Shown piece by piece: positions 33,536 through 42,967 of a stretch of 64,000 nt of DNA (positions are counted from its first letter, which is position 1; the number at the start of each line of letters is the position of its first letter). Source of the stretch: Spirosoma oryzicola (GTDB lineage Bacteria; Bacteroidota; Bacteroidia; Cytophagales; Spirosomataceae); contig NZ_CP089538.1 in the NCBI RefSeq assembly GCF_021233055.1, positions 3,302,501 through 3,366,500 of the forward strand, written 5' to 3'. Below the pieces are notes generated by a model. That model searched no databases, was not told the origin of the DNA, and worked only from the letters and a program-made list of their open reading frames with translations. The position numbers and the translations under genes were made by a program.

Positions 33536-33907
33536 TTACGGATTCTCTTTCTTGGCCGTTAGCTCGGTACCTTGAGCGGCTAGCGTCAACCCTGTCACGG
33601 CTTTTGTCGCCACGTCGCGAATAAATGTGATGACTGAACCGTACGAACTCGTCGATTGATAGGTATCTTCTTTTGCCTGTTTTACGAGCCGGTTTTTCCC
33701 AAATTCATTCGCTTCGCCCATTAAGTCCCCTTTTTGAGCCGTAACGGTAAATTTTTCAATTGGACTTCCGCTCGTAAATGTGTACGTCCCGGTATATTCA
33801 CTCAAGCGGATTGAATCGGCAACCGCAGCCGTTGATTGGGCGTACGAAGAACCGCACAGCGACAGGGTTAATCCAGCGATTAGGAGAAAGAAGTATGTTG
33901 TTTTCAT
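33536..33907 (-). CDS. Small exported protein, DUF3471-like
   Basis: A 123-residue protein with signal peptide (MKTTYFFLLIAGLTLSLCGS, cut near SYAQ). The mature part is a short beta domain: SEYTGTYTFTSGSPIEKFTV, DLMGEANEFGKNRLVKQ and ITFIRDVATKAVTGLTLAAQ, similar to the DUF3471 domain that follows beta-lactamase-like enzymes. Function unknown; it may be a lone ligand-binding domain. Confidence 0.65.
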   Translation of the reverse strand: MKTTYFFLLIAGLTLSLCGSSYAQSTAAVADSIRLSEYTGTYTFTSGSPIEKFTVTAQKGDLMGEANEFGKNRLVKQAKEDTYQSTSSYGSVITFIRDVATKAVTGLTLAAQGTELTAKKENP

Positions 33908-33940
33908 GGTTTTTAGGGTTAGTTCAGGTAAACTAACTGA

Positions 33941-34357
33941 TTATAAAACCATTTCAAAACGGGCGTACGGAATCGGACCTTTGTAGAACACATCACTAAC
34001 AGCCTTCATGCCAAAACGCCGGTAAAAATCAGCTGCATCGAGCCGGGCATCACACCAGAGTGTCGTAGCTCCCAGCCGACGGGCTTCGGCAATCGTGTGG
34101 TTCAGCAATTGAGTACCAATGCCCCGGCGCTGATGAGCGGGAGACGCGGCAAACTTTCGGAAACGCGCGGTCTGACCGTCCACAAATAAGGAGATTACAG
34201 CTACCAAATCGTCGTGAAGAAATGCGCCAACGTGATAGCCTTCCGAATCGTTGTCTACTTTTACATAATCGAGGGGTTTGTCAGGCCATAACACGCTGTG
34301 ACGAAGCGGGTAGGTTTGCTCGGGTTTGATTGCCCGAATGGATAAGGTATCAGTCAT
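33941..34357 (-). CDS. GNAT family N-acetyltransferase
   Basis: A 138-residue acetyltransferase with the acetyl-CoA-binding motif FAASPAHQRRGIGTQLLNHT (about 72-91) and a C-terminal DAADFYRRFGMKAVSDVF strand/helix typical of the fold. The ATG at 34357 is preferred over that at 34393 because of the family N-terminus (SIRAIKPEQTYPLR). Substrate unknown. Confidence 0.85.
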   Translation of the reverse strand: MTDTLSIRAIKPEQTYPLRHSVLWPDKPLDYVKVDNDSEGYHVGAFLHDDLVAVISLFVDGQTARFRKFAASPAHQRRGIGTQLLNHTIAEARRLGATTLWCDARLDAADFYRRFGMKAVSDVFYKGPIPYARFEMVL

Positions 34358-34557
34358 CTGTCTATAATCAAGGGCCTGCAAGCTACCAATCATTTGGCAA
34401 AGCGCATCTTCTGGAGCTTGATGTAGCCTTGTTCCTTACCCCCATAAAAGCAGGAAACCGCCCCCAAGCGGGAACGGCTCCATGAGTACAACAAAACCAC
34501 AGTAAAGCTGCCGGTCGTAACGGCCAGACAGAGTGCCTGTGGATTTGTCGTTGTTTC

Positions 34558-35892
34558 TTATGCTTCGATCAGGAATTCGTCATGCTGACTAACATCCAGA
34601 CCTGACTTCTCATCTTCTTCAGACACACGCAGTGGCAGAATCAGATCCGTGATTTTCAAGATCAGATACGACATAGCGAAGGCAAATATCGAAACGCCAA
34701 CCAGTGCAATCATGTGGTTTGTGAACAAGGTCGTTTGACCGAATGCCAACCCTTCGTCTACTACGGCTGAGTTTACCCCTTTGCTAGCGAAGATCCCCGT
34801 CATTACTAAACCAACCATACCCCCAACACCGTGGCAAGGGAATACGTCGAGGGTATCATCGAGCGTTGATTTCGAGCGCAGGTGAGCCACATAGTTCGAG
34901 ATAATAGAAGCAACCGTACCGATAAAGATCGACGTAGGAACCGTAACAAAACCAGCCGCTGGCGTAATCGCAACCAAACCGACAACCGCACCGATGCAGA
35001 AACCAAGCGCCGATACTTTCTTGCCTTTAGCAGCATCGAACAGAACCCAGGCCAGACCAGCCGCAGCCGCAGCCGTATTCGTCGTAGCGAAAGCCGAAGC
35101 AGCGAGTGGCGTAGCACCTACTGCCGAACCGGCGTTGAAACCGAACCAGCCAAACCACAGCAGCCCCGTACCTAACAACACAAATGGAATGTTGGCTGGT
35201 GGAAAATAGCTGGCTTCGAGGTGCGACTTACGACGCTTCAGGTACAAGGCACCGGCCAAAGCAGCCCAGCCTGCCGACATGTGGACAACCGTACCACCGG
35301 CAAAATCAAGAACGCCCATTTTGAACAGAATACCTTCTGGATGCCAGGTCATGTGTGCCAAGGGAGCATATACGAACAGGCTGAACAGGATCATAAACAA
35401 TACGTACGACCGGAAATTAACGCGCTCAGCCATCGAACCTGTTACCAGAGCGGGCGTAATTACCGCGAATTTCAGTTGAAAGAAAGCAAAGACGACCAGT
35501 GGGATACTTGCCGCTAATGACCAGGGCTTGCCGTCGAGTACACCTTTGAACATGAAGTGATCCATTGGATTGCCGACAATACCGCCAATCGATGAACCGA
35601 AGGCTAGGCTAAAGCCAACAACCACCCATAATATGCTGATAACACCCATCGCGATAAAGCTTTGTAGCATCGTCGAGATTACGTTTTTGTTATTGACCAT
35701 CCCACCGTAGAAGTACGCCAGGCCGGGTGTCATCAACAAAACAAGCGCCGTAGCAACAAGCATCCAGGCTGTATCGCCAGAGTTGATGCCTTCCGTTACG
35801 ATCTGGGTCGGAACACTGTTAAAGCCGGGAAGCACACCGAGTATGGCGAAAGCTCCCAGGAGAATTAGAGGTACGTAATTGGGCTTTTGCAT
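34558..35892 (-). CDS. amt: Ammonium transporter Amt
   Basis: A 444-residue channel with about 11 helices and an extra N-terminal one. Signature segments: MVATALVLLMTPGLAYFYGG, DFAGGTVVHMSAGWAALAGA (twin-His pore entrance) and FPCHGVGGMVGLVMTGIFAS. It conducts ammonia/ammonium under nitrogen shortage. No GlnK (PII) gene is adjacent; instead a porin gene lies upstream, 68 bases away on the same strand, so the two probably form an operon. Confidence 0.94.
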   Translation of the reverse strand: MQKPNYVPLILLGAFAILGVLPGFNSVPTQIVTEGINSGDTAWMLVATALVLLMTPGLAYFYGGMVNNKNVISTMLQSFIAMGVISILWVVVGFSLAFGSSIGGIVGNPMDHFMFKGVLDGKPWSLAASIPLVVFAFFQLKFAVITPALVTGSMAERVNFRSYVLFMILFSLFVYAPLAHMTWHPEGILFKMGVLDFAGGTVVHMSAGWAALAGALYLKRRKSHLEASYFPPANIPFVLLGTGLLWFGWFGFNAGSAVGATPLAASAFATTNTAAAAAGLAWVLFDAAKGKKVSALGFCIGAVVGLVAITPAAGFVTVPTSIFIGTVASIISNYVAHLRSKSTLDDTLDVFPCHGVGGMVGLVMTGIFASKGVNSAVVDEGLAFGQTTLFTNHMIALVGVSIFAFAMSYLILKITDLILPLRVSEEDEKSGLDVSQHDEFLIEA

Positions 35893-35960
35893 GACAATTG
35901 AGGGGTTTTTGTTGTACTAAGATTATCGTATTCGTTTGGGTTAAGAAAACAGAGTTACCG

Positions 35961-37118
35961 TTAGAACTTAAAGATGGCAGCCATCCCCAGCGTCGTCTGT
36001 GATTTCGTAAGCGATCCGTCGTTTTTCTCGAATTTATCCGCATTGTAGGCGTCAATCCGTAGTTCGGGCTTGAACAGGATGTGGCCGTCTGCTGCGTTGA
36101 TATTACCCGTCAACGTGATTGAGTTGACACTGGCACCATTACCAGCAGCGTCCGTTAATGCGCGGGCACCGTTCTTGTTATCAAATGTCTCGTAGCGAAC
36201 ACCCAGGCCAAACTTGTCGGTAAACGAGTAGTTCGAATACACGGCTACTCCACCCCAGCTCTTCGACGTAGCAGGGCCACCAACGCCCTGATAGTCACCT
36301 TTCTGCGATCCAGTAGCAGCATTCAAGCCCAGATAGAACTTAGGGGTAACCTGGTAGGTAGTCGTCAGATCGAACAGCGAGTAGCTTGCGTTGTCTGCGT
36401 TTACAGCGTCCGTGTTTTGCGATGCTTCATTCGACGTAATAGCATTCAAATAGACATTCCAGCCTACAACCGGCGAGAAAAAGAACTGTCCAATCAACCC
36501 CTTCTTCTTGTTGTTGTCGAACAGGTTATCGACGTTGTTGACAACGCCCAGCATCAAGTACGCCCGGTCACTGAAGGTATACTGTCCCTTTAACCCGATG
36601 TGATAGAAAGGACCGTTGTTGAAAAGGTTCGAAAGCGAATAGTTGTAGTTGACAGGTGCGTCAATCACCTCATAACCGATATGCGTACCGAACTGACCAG
36701 CGGTAAACGATAATTTGCTGGACGCTTTAAAAACAATGTACGCTTGTTTGATCGCCAGTGCGGTTGATCCGGGAGTACCGAGCAACCCAACATTATTACC
36801 ATAGTTACCAAGATCGGCGAATGGTCCAAATGCCAGGTCGATAACCGCATCCACTTTATCAGCTGTGTATGTTGCTTTAGCCTGAACCAAGCCAATTCCG
36901 AACTGACCCGCTTTTTGGTCGAAGGCGCGCGCATTACCAGCGTTTGTACCATTCAGACCCAGGTTTGACTGGCTTTTAGGATTATTGAAGTTTCCAAAAT
37001 AGTACGTATCCATGTACCCCGAGAACGTGAATTTCCCCGGCGTAGTGGACGTTGAATCCTGAGCGTATGTGCTCCAACTAACAAACAAAGAACTAATAAG
37101 TAAAAGTATTTTTTTCAT
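35961..37118 (-). CDS. Outer-membrane porin, BBP2/OmpL-like
   Basis: A 385-residue porin: signal peptide ending at STYAQD, then GKFTFSGYMDTYYFGNFNNP, TYTADKVDAVIDLAFGPF, FTAGQFGTHIGYEVIDAPVN and an aromatic C-terminal strand MAAIFKF. Such barrels are often encoded with amt in Bacteroidota and may pass ammonium or small nitrogen compounds through the outer membrane. Regulation by nitrogen is inferred from the neighbour only; I see no sigma-54 promoter. Confidence 0.85.
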   Translation of the reverse strand: MKKILLLISSLFVSWSTYAQDSTSTTPGKFTFSGYMDTYYFGNFNNPKSQSNLGLNGTNAGNARAFDQKAGQFGIGLVQAKATYTADKVDAVIDLAFGPFADLGNYGNNVGLLGTPGSTALAIKQAYIVFKASSKLSFTAGQFGTHIGYEVIDAPVNYNYSLSNLFNNGPFYHIGLKGQYTFSDRAYLMLGVVNNVDNLFDNNKKKGLIGQFFFSPVVGWNVYLNAITSNEASQNTDAVNADNASYSLFDLTTTYQVTPKFYLGLNAATGSQKGDYQGVGGPATSKSWGGVAVYSNYSFTDKFGLGVRYETFDNKNGARALTDAAGNGASVNSITLTGNINAADGHILFKPELRIDAYNADKFEKNDGSLTKSQTTLGMAAIFKF

Positions 37119-37165
37119 GCTTTTTCTTTGGTAGCGTAGTGGATCTGTTGTAGTTTAACTGGGAG

Positions 37166-37196
37166 CAAATTTTATCATATAATTCGTTCAATACAA
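37166..37196 (-). promoter_or_regulatory. Porin-amt promoter
   Basis: On the minus strand TTG (37194-37196), 19 bases, then TAAAATTTG (37166-37174), which has one extra base within the TAnnTTTG element. The porin start at 37118 lies about 48 bases on. Confidence 0.4.
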
Positions 37197-37394
37197 GAGA
37201 TTTTAGCAAACAAAGAGGCAATTTTTTAGTTTTTCTGTTATTTTGTTCAAATTATTATAATTTTTAGAAGCAAAATACTCCATTTTACTAGTTTTTTCCT
37301 CTTTATAACATATTCTGCTATAGTCATTGTAGACCAAATATTATTTTCTAAGGATTATCAAGATTGATTCAGTTAGGATACGGCCTGGAAACAT

Positions 37395-37426
37395 AAAAGC
37401 CCGACTGGATAACCAGTCGGGCTTTT
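37395..37426 (-). terminator. Terminator of the ferredoxin gene
   Basis: Perfect 14-base arms AAAAGCCCGACTGG (37395-37408) and CCAGTCGGGCTTTT (37413-37426), four-base loop. Confidence 0.8.
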
Positions 37427-37447
37427 CGCTTGCAGAGTTGCTACTAG

Positions 37448-37798
37448 TTAGGCTTCTGCGTGTAACCAGGCTTTCTTGGAAAGCAGCGTTTCTTCATCTT
37501 CAACGACCTCTGGGTCGGGAACGCAGCAATCTACCGGACAAACGGCTGCACACTGTGGCTCTTCATGAAAGCCGACACACTCGGTGCATTTGTCACTTAC
37601 TATATAATAAAACTCATTAGAGACGGGAGCCTGTGGCGCTTTGCCGCTTACAACCGTTCCATCGCCGAAATCGACTTCGGTTAGTTCGGTTCCTCCGCCC
37701 CAAGTCCATTCAACACCACCTTCGTAGATGGCTGTATTGGGGCATTCGGGTTCGCAGGCACCACAATTGATGCACTCGTCAGTGATCATGATTGCCAT
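37448..37798 (-). CDS. Two [4Fe-4S] cluster ferredoxin
   Basis: A 116-residue ferredoxin of the YfhL type. First cluster Cys9, 12, 15 and shared Cys19 ([12 protein letters not shown]); second cluster Cys71, 74, 83 and 87 with an eight-residue insertion between the second and third Cys. A 50-residue insertion between the clusters ([17 protein letters not shown]) and an acidic C-terminal tail are typical of Bacteroidota forms. It transfers low-potential electrons; partner unknown. Divergent from acyl-CoA reductase, a pair commonly found together. Confidence 0.9.
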   Translation of the reverse strand: MAIMITDECINCGACEPECPNTAIYEGGVEWTWGGGTELTEVDFGDGTVVSGKAPQAPVSNEFYYIVSDKCTECVGFHEEPQCAAVCPVDCCVPDPEVVEDEETLLSKKAWLHAEA

Positions 37799-37849
37799 GA
37801 GCAGTACAGATTTATTGGCGATGAACTTTTATCTTCCTGAATTGAACAA

Positions 37850-37857
37850 CAAATATA
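37850..37857 (-). promoter_or_regulatory. -7 element TATATTTG for the ferredoxin gene
   Basis: Exact TAnnTTTG match on the minus strand, about 50 bases before the start; a -33 TTG is not evident. Confidence 0.4.
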
Positions 37858-37932
37858 ACTATTTAAAGGTTATGGGAAAACTAAAAATTCATTACTTTAG
37901 TTGATGGTGTATTCCATTTGTTTATTTACTTC

Positions 37933-38970
37933 ATGCTTCAATCAGAACGCCTGCAAACGTTCGTGGCTTTAGGCGATCATCTACGCGCTGCCGAAGCCCA
38001 GCCCGAGTTAGAGGAAATCGCTCAGCGGGCTTACCACAAGAATAACTGGTTTACTCCTGCGAACACAATAAATGCGCTGAAAGCCATAGCGGATGAGTTT
38101 TTATCAGCCGATAAACTAAACGCGTGGGTTAATCGCTATCCAAGCGAACCCAACACCTCGCCCCGTTCCATTGGTGTTGTCATGGCGGGTAACATTCCGG
38201 CGGTTGGTTTCCATGACTTGCTCTGCGTGCTAATCAGTGGCCATCGGCTTCTCGCTAAGTTAAGTGCCCAAGATTTTGTATTAATTCATTATTTAATACA
38301 AAAAATAAAAGACATTAACCCTGCTTTTTCGGATTATATCGATGAAGTTGAGCGTCTTAATGCAGCGGACGCGTACATCGCAACGGGAAGTAACAATACC
38401 GCTCGCTATTTTGACTACTACTTTTCTAAAAAGCCGAGCATCATCCGCAGAAATCGGACCTCTGTAGCCCTACTGACGGGTGCGGAGACAGAAGGAGACT
38501 TCGAGAAGCTCGGAAGCGACATTTCTGACTATTACGGGCTGGGATGCCGTAATGTTTCGACCCTGGTAGTGCCCGAAGACTATGACTTTACGCCCTTACT
38601 GCGCACTTTAGAGCCGAACGCGCGAACGTTTCTGAACAACCACAAATACCAGAACAACTACGACTACAACAAGTCCATTTATCTGATCAATGCGGTTCCT
38701 CATCTTGACAACGGCTATCTGTTGCTGACCGAAAACGAGGGGCTCGTTTCGCCCATTTCCGTTGTTTACTACCAGACGTATCGCACGCAGGCGGACGCAA
38801 TGACGTGGTTTCAGGAACGGGCAGATCGCATCCAGGTCATTGCCTCAGCGCAAAACTGGCTCGCTGGCCATACGGATTTGCCGACGGTAGCATTTGGGCA
38901 GACACAACGTCCGAGCTTGAGCGACTACGCCGATGGCATTGATACAATGGCCTTCCTGACGTCACTATGA
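37933..38970 (+). CDS. Acyl-CoA reductase, LuxC-like
   Basis: A 345-residue member of the LuxC/acyl-CoA reductase family. SIGVVMAGNIPAVGFHDLLC is the cofactor-binding start, and ATGSNNTARYFDYYF, KPSIIRRNRTSVALLTG and YGLGCRNVSTLVVP (with the likely catalytic Cys) follow. The family reduces acyl groups to aldehydes with NADPH. ATG 37933 is chosen over TTG 37918. No luciferase genes are near, so a lipid role is more likely. The ferredoxin is divergent. Confidence 0.85.
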   Translation: MLQSERLQTFVALGDHLRAAEAQPELEEIAQRAYHKNNWFTPANTINALKAIADEFLSADKLNAWVNRYPSEPNTSPRSIGVVMAGNIPAVGFHDLLCVLISGHRLLAKLSAQDFVLIHYLIQKIKDINPAFSDYIDEVERLNAADAYIATGSNNTARYFDYYFSKKPSIIRRNRTSVALLTGAETEGDFEKLGSDISDYYGLGCRNVSTLVVPEDYDFTPLLRTLEPNARTFLNNHKYQNNYDYNKSIYLINAVPHLDNGYLLLTENEGLVSPISVVYYQTYRTQADAMTWFQERADRIQVIASAQNWLAGHTDLPTVAFGQTQRPSLSDYADGIDTMAFLTSL

Positions 38971-38980
38971 GTTGCTTTTT

Positions 38981-39027
38981 ATCGTTTTCAGTGTGTGATT
39001 TTGAATGCTTCACGCACTGAAAACGAT
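38981..39027. terminator. Hairpin between acyl-CoA reductase and recG
   Basis: Perfect 13-base arms ATCGTTTTCAGTG (38981-38993) and CACTGAAAACGAT (39015-39027). Ends of two convergent genes. Confidence 0.6.
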
Positions 39028-39083
39028 TTAATTGATCCAGGAAAACCGTGCCGATTAAAAGCTTCAGGACACATCAGCATTAG

Positions 39084-41192
39084 CTAGCTGATTCGGCCCC
39101 AATTGTTTTCCGTTTGTTTTAAGCCATCGAGGTGATTCCGGATCGGCGCATGCTGGGGCAATACGAGTTCAGGATCTTCCTGTAAAATAGCCTGTGCCGA
39201 TTCGCGGGCAGCTGTTAACACCGCTCCATCTTTTGCCAAGTCCGCAATCATCAGATCCATGACCCCACTCTGCTGGGTCCCCGTTAGATCACCAGGTCCA
39301 CGCAATTGCAGGTCTACGTCAGCAATCTCAAAACCGTTATTTGTACGAACCATTGTTTCGAGTCGGGTGCGGGTGTCGCTGCTAAGTTTATAGCCCGTCA
39401 TCATAATACAATACGATTGTTCGGCTCCTCGCCCAACGCGCCCACGCAGCTGGTGCAACTGCGACAGTCCAAAGCGTTCGGCACTCTCAATGACCATAAC
39501 GCTGGCATTGGGTACGTTGACCCCTACTTCAATCACCGTAGTGGCGACCAGAATCTGCGTTTCATGCTTGATAAACCGCTGCATCTCGTCGTCTTTTTCG
39601 TAAGCCAGCATTTTACCGTGAAGGATACCAATCTCGTACTTCGGACGCGGGAAGGCCCGCTGCATACTCTCGTAGCCATCCATCAAATCTTTGTAGTCGA
39701 GCTTTTCTGACTCTTCGATCAGCGGATATACGACGTATACCTGCCGCCCCAGTTCGATCTGCTGCCGCATAAAGCCAAACACTTCGGAACGGTGTTTATC
39801 GAACTTGTGGACGGTTTTGATGGGTTTTCGCCCTTTTGGCAATTCGTCAATGATCGAAACATCGAGGTTACCGTACAGCGTCATTGCCAGCGTCCTCGGA
39901 ATAGGCGTAGCCGTCATAACCAGGATGTGCGGAGGTACGGTTTCGTTCTTACGCCAGAGTTTAGCCCGTTGCGCTACCCCAAAGCGGTGCTGTTCATCGA
40001 TGATACACAAGCCGAGATTTTTGTACTGTACTGCATCTTCGAGTAAGGCGTGCGTCCCGACGAGAATGTGCATTTTTCCGGCCTGCAACTCCTCGTGCAA
40101 CACAACCCGGCGTTTCTTGTTGGTCGAGCCAGTCAGAATGCCGATGTTTAGTCCCATCGCATCGGCGAAGGGTTTAAGTCCGTTGTAGTGCTGATCGGCC
40201 AGAATTTCGGTGGGAGCCATCAGGCAGGCTTGGGCACCGTTGCCAATCGCCAGTAGGCAGGCAATAAAGGCTACGATGGTTTTTCCGCTCCCCACGTCAC
40301 CCTGCAACAACCGGTTCATCTGCTTTCCCGTCAGAAAATCCGTATAAATTTCTTTGATAACGCGCTGCTGTGCCCCCGTCAGTTCGAAAGGTAGCAACTC
40401 GTTATAAAAGTGCTTCATCAGCGACGTGTCGCGAAAGATCTGTCCGGGAAATTCTTCCTTCTGAATCAGCTTATTTTTGATCAGCCGAAGCTGATTATAG
40501 AACAGTTCTTCGAACTTTAACCGTCGTTGCGCCTGTTTCAGCCAACCCTGATTCTGAGGTAAGTGAATGTTCCACATGGCCTCACGCTTTCCTACGAGCC
40601 GGTACTGCTGGATCAGGGCGTCGGGAAGCGTCTCGTGAATATGGGGCCATGCCTGTTCGAGCAGTATCCGCATCGCTTTGCCAATCGCCTTGCTGTCGAG
40701 GTGCCGCTTACGGAGTTTATCGGTGAGGTTATAGACGGGAAAAAAACCTAATTCATGCTCAGCAGCCGTATTCGCGTTTTCTAGTTCGGGATGGACGATG
40801 CTAAACTGTCCGTTAAACGATTGCGGTTTACCGTATGCAATGTATTCACCGTCACGTCGAAGAGTTTTTTCGATGTACGTAATTCCCTGAAACCAGACGA
40901 GCGTCATCGAACCGGTACCGTCGGTAAAGGTACCAACCAGTCGCTTCTTCGGGCCTTCGCCTTCCAGATACCAGTCGCGAAGCCGTCCGCGTATCTGCGC
41001 AGATGACATCGAGTCCATCAGTTCGCTGATCGTGTAATAGCGCGTCCGGTCGTCGTACCGAAACGGGTAATACTGAATCAGGTCCCCGAAGGTAAATAAA
41101 TTCAATTCTTTATTGAGGAGTTCTGTCCGTTGTGGACCGAGCCCTTTGAGGTAAAGAAGCGGTGTGTCAAAAAAAGTTGTACGTTCGGTCAT
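39084..41192 (-). CDS. recG: ATP-dependent DNA helicase RecG
   Basis: A 702-residue branch-migration helicase that reverses stalled forks. N-terminal wedge/OB domain (about 1-160, LLYLKGLGPQRTELL), Walker A LLQGDVGSGKTIVAF near 295, CIIDEQHRFGVAQR (motif II, DEQH), TATPIPRTLAMTLYG, TTVIEVGVNVPNAS and SQLHQLRGRVGRG, all RecG motifs in order. Length usual. Confidence 0.95.
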   Translation of the reverse strand: MTERTTFFDTPLLYLKGLGPQRTELLNKELNLFTFGDLIQYYPFRYDDRTRYYTISELMDSMSSAQIRGRLRDWYLEGEGPKKRLVGTFTDGTGSMTLVWFQGITYIEKTLRRDGEYIAYGKPQSFNGQFSIVHPELENANTAAEHELGFFPVYNLTDKLRKRHLDSKAIGKAMRILLEQAWPHIHETLPDALIQQYRLVGKREAMWNIHLPQNQGWLKQAQRRLKFEELFYNQLRLIKNKLIQKEEFPGQIFRDTSLMKHFYNELLPFELTGAQQRVIKEIYTDFLTGKQMNRLLQGDVGSGKTIVAFIACLLAIGNGAQACLMAPTEILADQHYNGLKPFADAMGLNIGILTGSTNKKRRVVLHEELQAGKMHILVGTHALLEDAVQYKNLGLCIIDEQHRFGVAQRAKLWRKNETVPPHILVMTATPIPRTLAMTLYGNLDVSIIDELPKGRKPIKTVHKFDKHRSEVFGFMRQQIELGRQVYVVYPLIEESEKLDYKDLMDGYESMQRAFPRPKYEIGILHGKMLAYEKDDEMQRFIKHETQILVATTVIEVGVNVPNASVMVIESAERFGLSQLHQLRGRVGRGAEQSYCIMMTGYKLSSDTRTRLETMVRTNNGFEIADVDLQLRGPGDLTGTQQSGVMDLMIADLAKDGAVLTAARESAQAILQEDPELVLPQHAPIRNHLDGLKQTENNWGRIS

Positions 41193-41246
41193 AGCAGACC
41201 CGGTCTTGATTCACCCAATTATTCCGGCGTCCGGACTGGATTTAAC

Positions 41247-41254
41247 CAAAATTA
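41247..41254 (-). promoter_or_regulatory. -7 element TAATTTTG for recG
   Basis: Exact TAnnTTTG match on the minus strand, about 55 bases before the recG start; only a T-rich stretch in the -33 region. Confidence 0.4.
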
Positions 41255-41369
41255 AACATTTCTAATCGAAAAAGAATAGTAACCTGTTTTGTAGAATTCA
41301 GGTATTACAGGCGTTTCCTGGACTTTGAAACAACCGATTTTACGAATGCGCTGTTAATGAGTCTACTGG

Positions 41370-42794
41370 CTATTCCTCGTCGGCCCGACCAATACCGAAG
41401 GCAAAACCGGCGTAAATATCCAGGCCCCGTGGTCGAATACCGTTACCGCTGCTTCCCAGCAAACCCAAAAAGTTGTCGGTTCCCAACCAGCCTGGTCCAA
41501 CCCGAACGGATGCTCCTACCGACAGGCCACGGTTCAGATAGGATACGGGCACGGACAAGCTCAGCCAGCGCGCATCGTAACGGGGAGTTACAGCAACCAG
41601 CGATGGCTGGTGCGTAGCAAGCGCCTGCTGTGATCGAACGTCCTGCAAGTACGTTACGTTGATACCAAATCCGTCTGGAAGCTGATAATCAGCCGTCAGA
41701 TTAAGCGATGTGGGAAGCCCGGAACGAAAACTCGTTCTATCAGGATTACGGCCCGTGTTGAATTTTGTTTGAATGACGCGCGCGATGTCTTCAACACCGT
41801 TCAAATTGTTGAAATCGCTGCTCCGAAACAAAACCGGGTTTTGCCCGATGTCGGAGTACTTATACTCCTGTCCCGTATAAGACAATCCCCCAATGTCGGT
41901 TAGGGCCAGGCCCAGTTGTAAAGCCGGACTATCGGCGTCATACTGACTGCGATACGTTAGCCCAAGATCGAGGCCAAACCCTTTACCCGGCGCTGCATTG
42001 CTGAACAGAGTACGAGGATTCAGGCTGCGGCCCTGCAAAAAGCTGGTGTACGCTAACGTAGCATCAAACCGATTAACCTCCAGCAGCGCACTGTTCGGGT
42101 TGTTTGGGTCGGGGATGATTTGGTAATCCATACCCCGATTGATCAAATGCTGCGCGTTGTAGCCGAGCAGCAGTTTGGCGGTTGCGCCGAGTTGCAGTTT
42201 CTGTCCGTCGCCTTCCCAAATGGTTCCGGCATACGTAAAGCCTAACTCCGCAAAAGTATTGGTGTTCGCACTGAATTTGTTGTCTCTATTAGGGATGCTA
42301 TACAAGGCATTATCAACCAGGCTAGATCGAAAGGCAGAAAGCAGTTCTTCGGGTGCCCCTATCACCTGCCCTACCGCTCGAAAGCGTGTTGTCACCGCAA
42401 AAGCGGCCCGCTCACTGGTCTTTATCAGAAAGGCAGGACCCCGAATTTCACCCAGGATTGTTCCGTTTTTAGGCGCTCCGTCTAGGATTTCCTTTGTGTA
42501 GGAAGCATCGAAGCGCAGTGAGCCATCCGAATTTTTATACTGAGCCGGTACTGTTCCGCTAATTAAGCGCAACATGGAGAAGGGTGCCTGGTATCGAACG
42601 TAATTGTTGTTTACATGAGCAACACCCGTTACCCCATTCAGGTAAAACTTGGAAGGCGAATCAGCGGCTAAGGCCGGATTAATGTATAGCCGGTTGGTGC
42701 CACCGTAGCGGCTGGTTGATATGCCTAAAAGATTTTGGGAGAAACTGGCCGTAGCAGCCAGCAAAAATACTGGTAATACAAACGAATACTTCAT
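41370..42794 (-). CDS. DUF5723 outer-membrane protein
   Basis: A 474-residue exported barrel-like protein: signal MKYSFVLPVFLLAATASFSQ, then GTNRLYINPALAADSPSKFYLNG, the opening seen in DUF5723 proteins of Bacteroidota, and many amphipathic strands. Functions of the family are unknown. Two further strand-rich parts (GFGLDLGLTYRSQ, GLSVGASVRVGP) and a conserved C-terminal IYAGFAFGIG support an outer-membrane location. Confidence 0.8.
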   Translation of the reverse strand: MKYSFVLPVFLLAATASFSQNLLGISTSRYGGTNRLYINPALAADSPSKFYLNGVTGVAHVNNNYVRYQAPFSMLRLISGTVPAQYKNSDGSLRFDASYTKEILDGAPKNGTILGEIRGPAFLIKTSERAAFAVTTRFRAVGQVIGAPEELLSAFRSSLVDNALYSIPNRDNKFSANTNTFAELGFTYAGTIWEGDGQKLQLGATAKLLLGYNAQHLINRGMDYQIIPDPNNPNSALLEVNRFDATLAYTSFLQGRSLNPRTLFSNAAPGKGFGLDLGLTYRSQYDADSPALQLGLALTDIGGLSYTGQEYKYSDIGQNPVLFRSSDFNNLNGVEDIARVIQTKFNTGRNPDRTSFRSGLPTSLNLTADYQLPDGFGINVTYLQDVRSQQALATHQPSLVAVTPRYDARWLSLSVPVSYLNRGLSVGASVRVGPGWLGTDNFLGLLGSSGNGIRPRGLDIYAGFAFGIGRADEE

Positions 42795-42895
42795 CTAGTC
42801 ACGGTTTGAATGGCAGAGCGTGCTGCAAAGTAAACGTCTATTCGCCACGTCAGTTTATTCCTGGGGCATTTATTTTGATCTAGTGGTAAAGGAAA

Positions 42896-42947
42896 AGACC
42901 GTCAATAGTAGCGATAGTATTGACTACCAGTTACCAATTGACGGTCT
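42896..42947 (-). terminator. Hairpin behind the Nfu gene
   Basis: AGACCGTCAAT (42896-42906) and ATTGACGGTCT (42937-42947) pair perfectly; a nested repeat GTCAATA ... TATTGAC lies in the left half, so two alternative folds exist. It follows the end of the Nfu gene by about 20 bases. Confidence 0.55.
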
Positions 42948-42967
42948 TACTAAATACAAACGATTAC

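Larger units (their letters stand above)
37119..37447. other. AT-rich gap before the porin-amt operon
   Basis: About 330 bases, strongly AT-rich at 37200-37330, with the porin promoter on one side and the ferredoxin terminator on the other. No open frame or RNA gene is visible. Confidence 0.5.

Noticed and set aside
37130..37380. Sigma-54 promoter for the porin-amt operon
   Set aside because: No TGGC-N8-TGC type pair found on the minus strand; a Bacteroidota-type promoter fits better.
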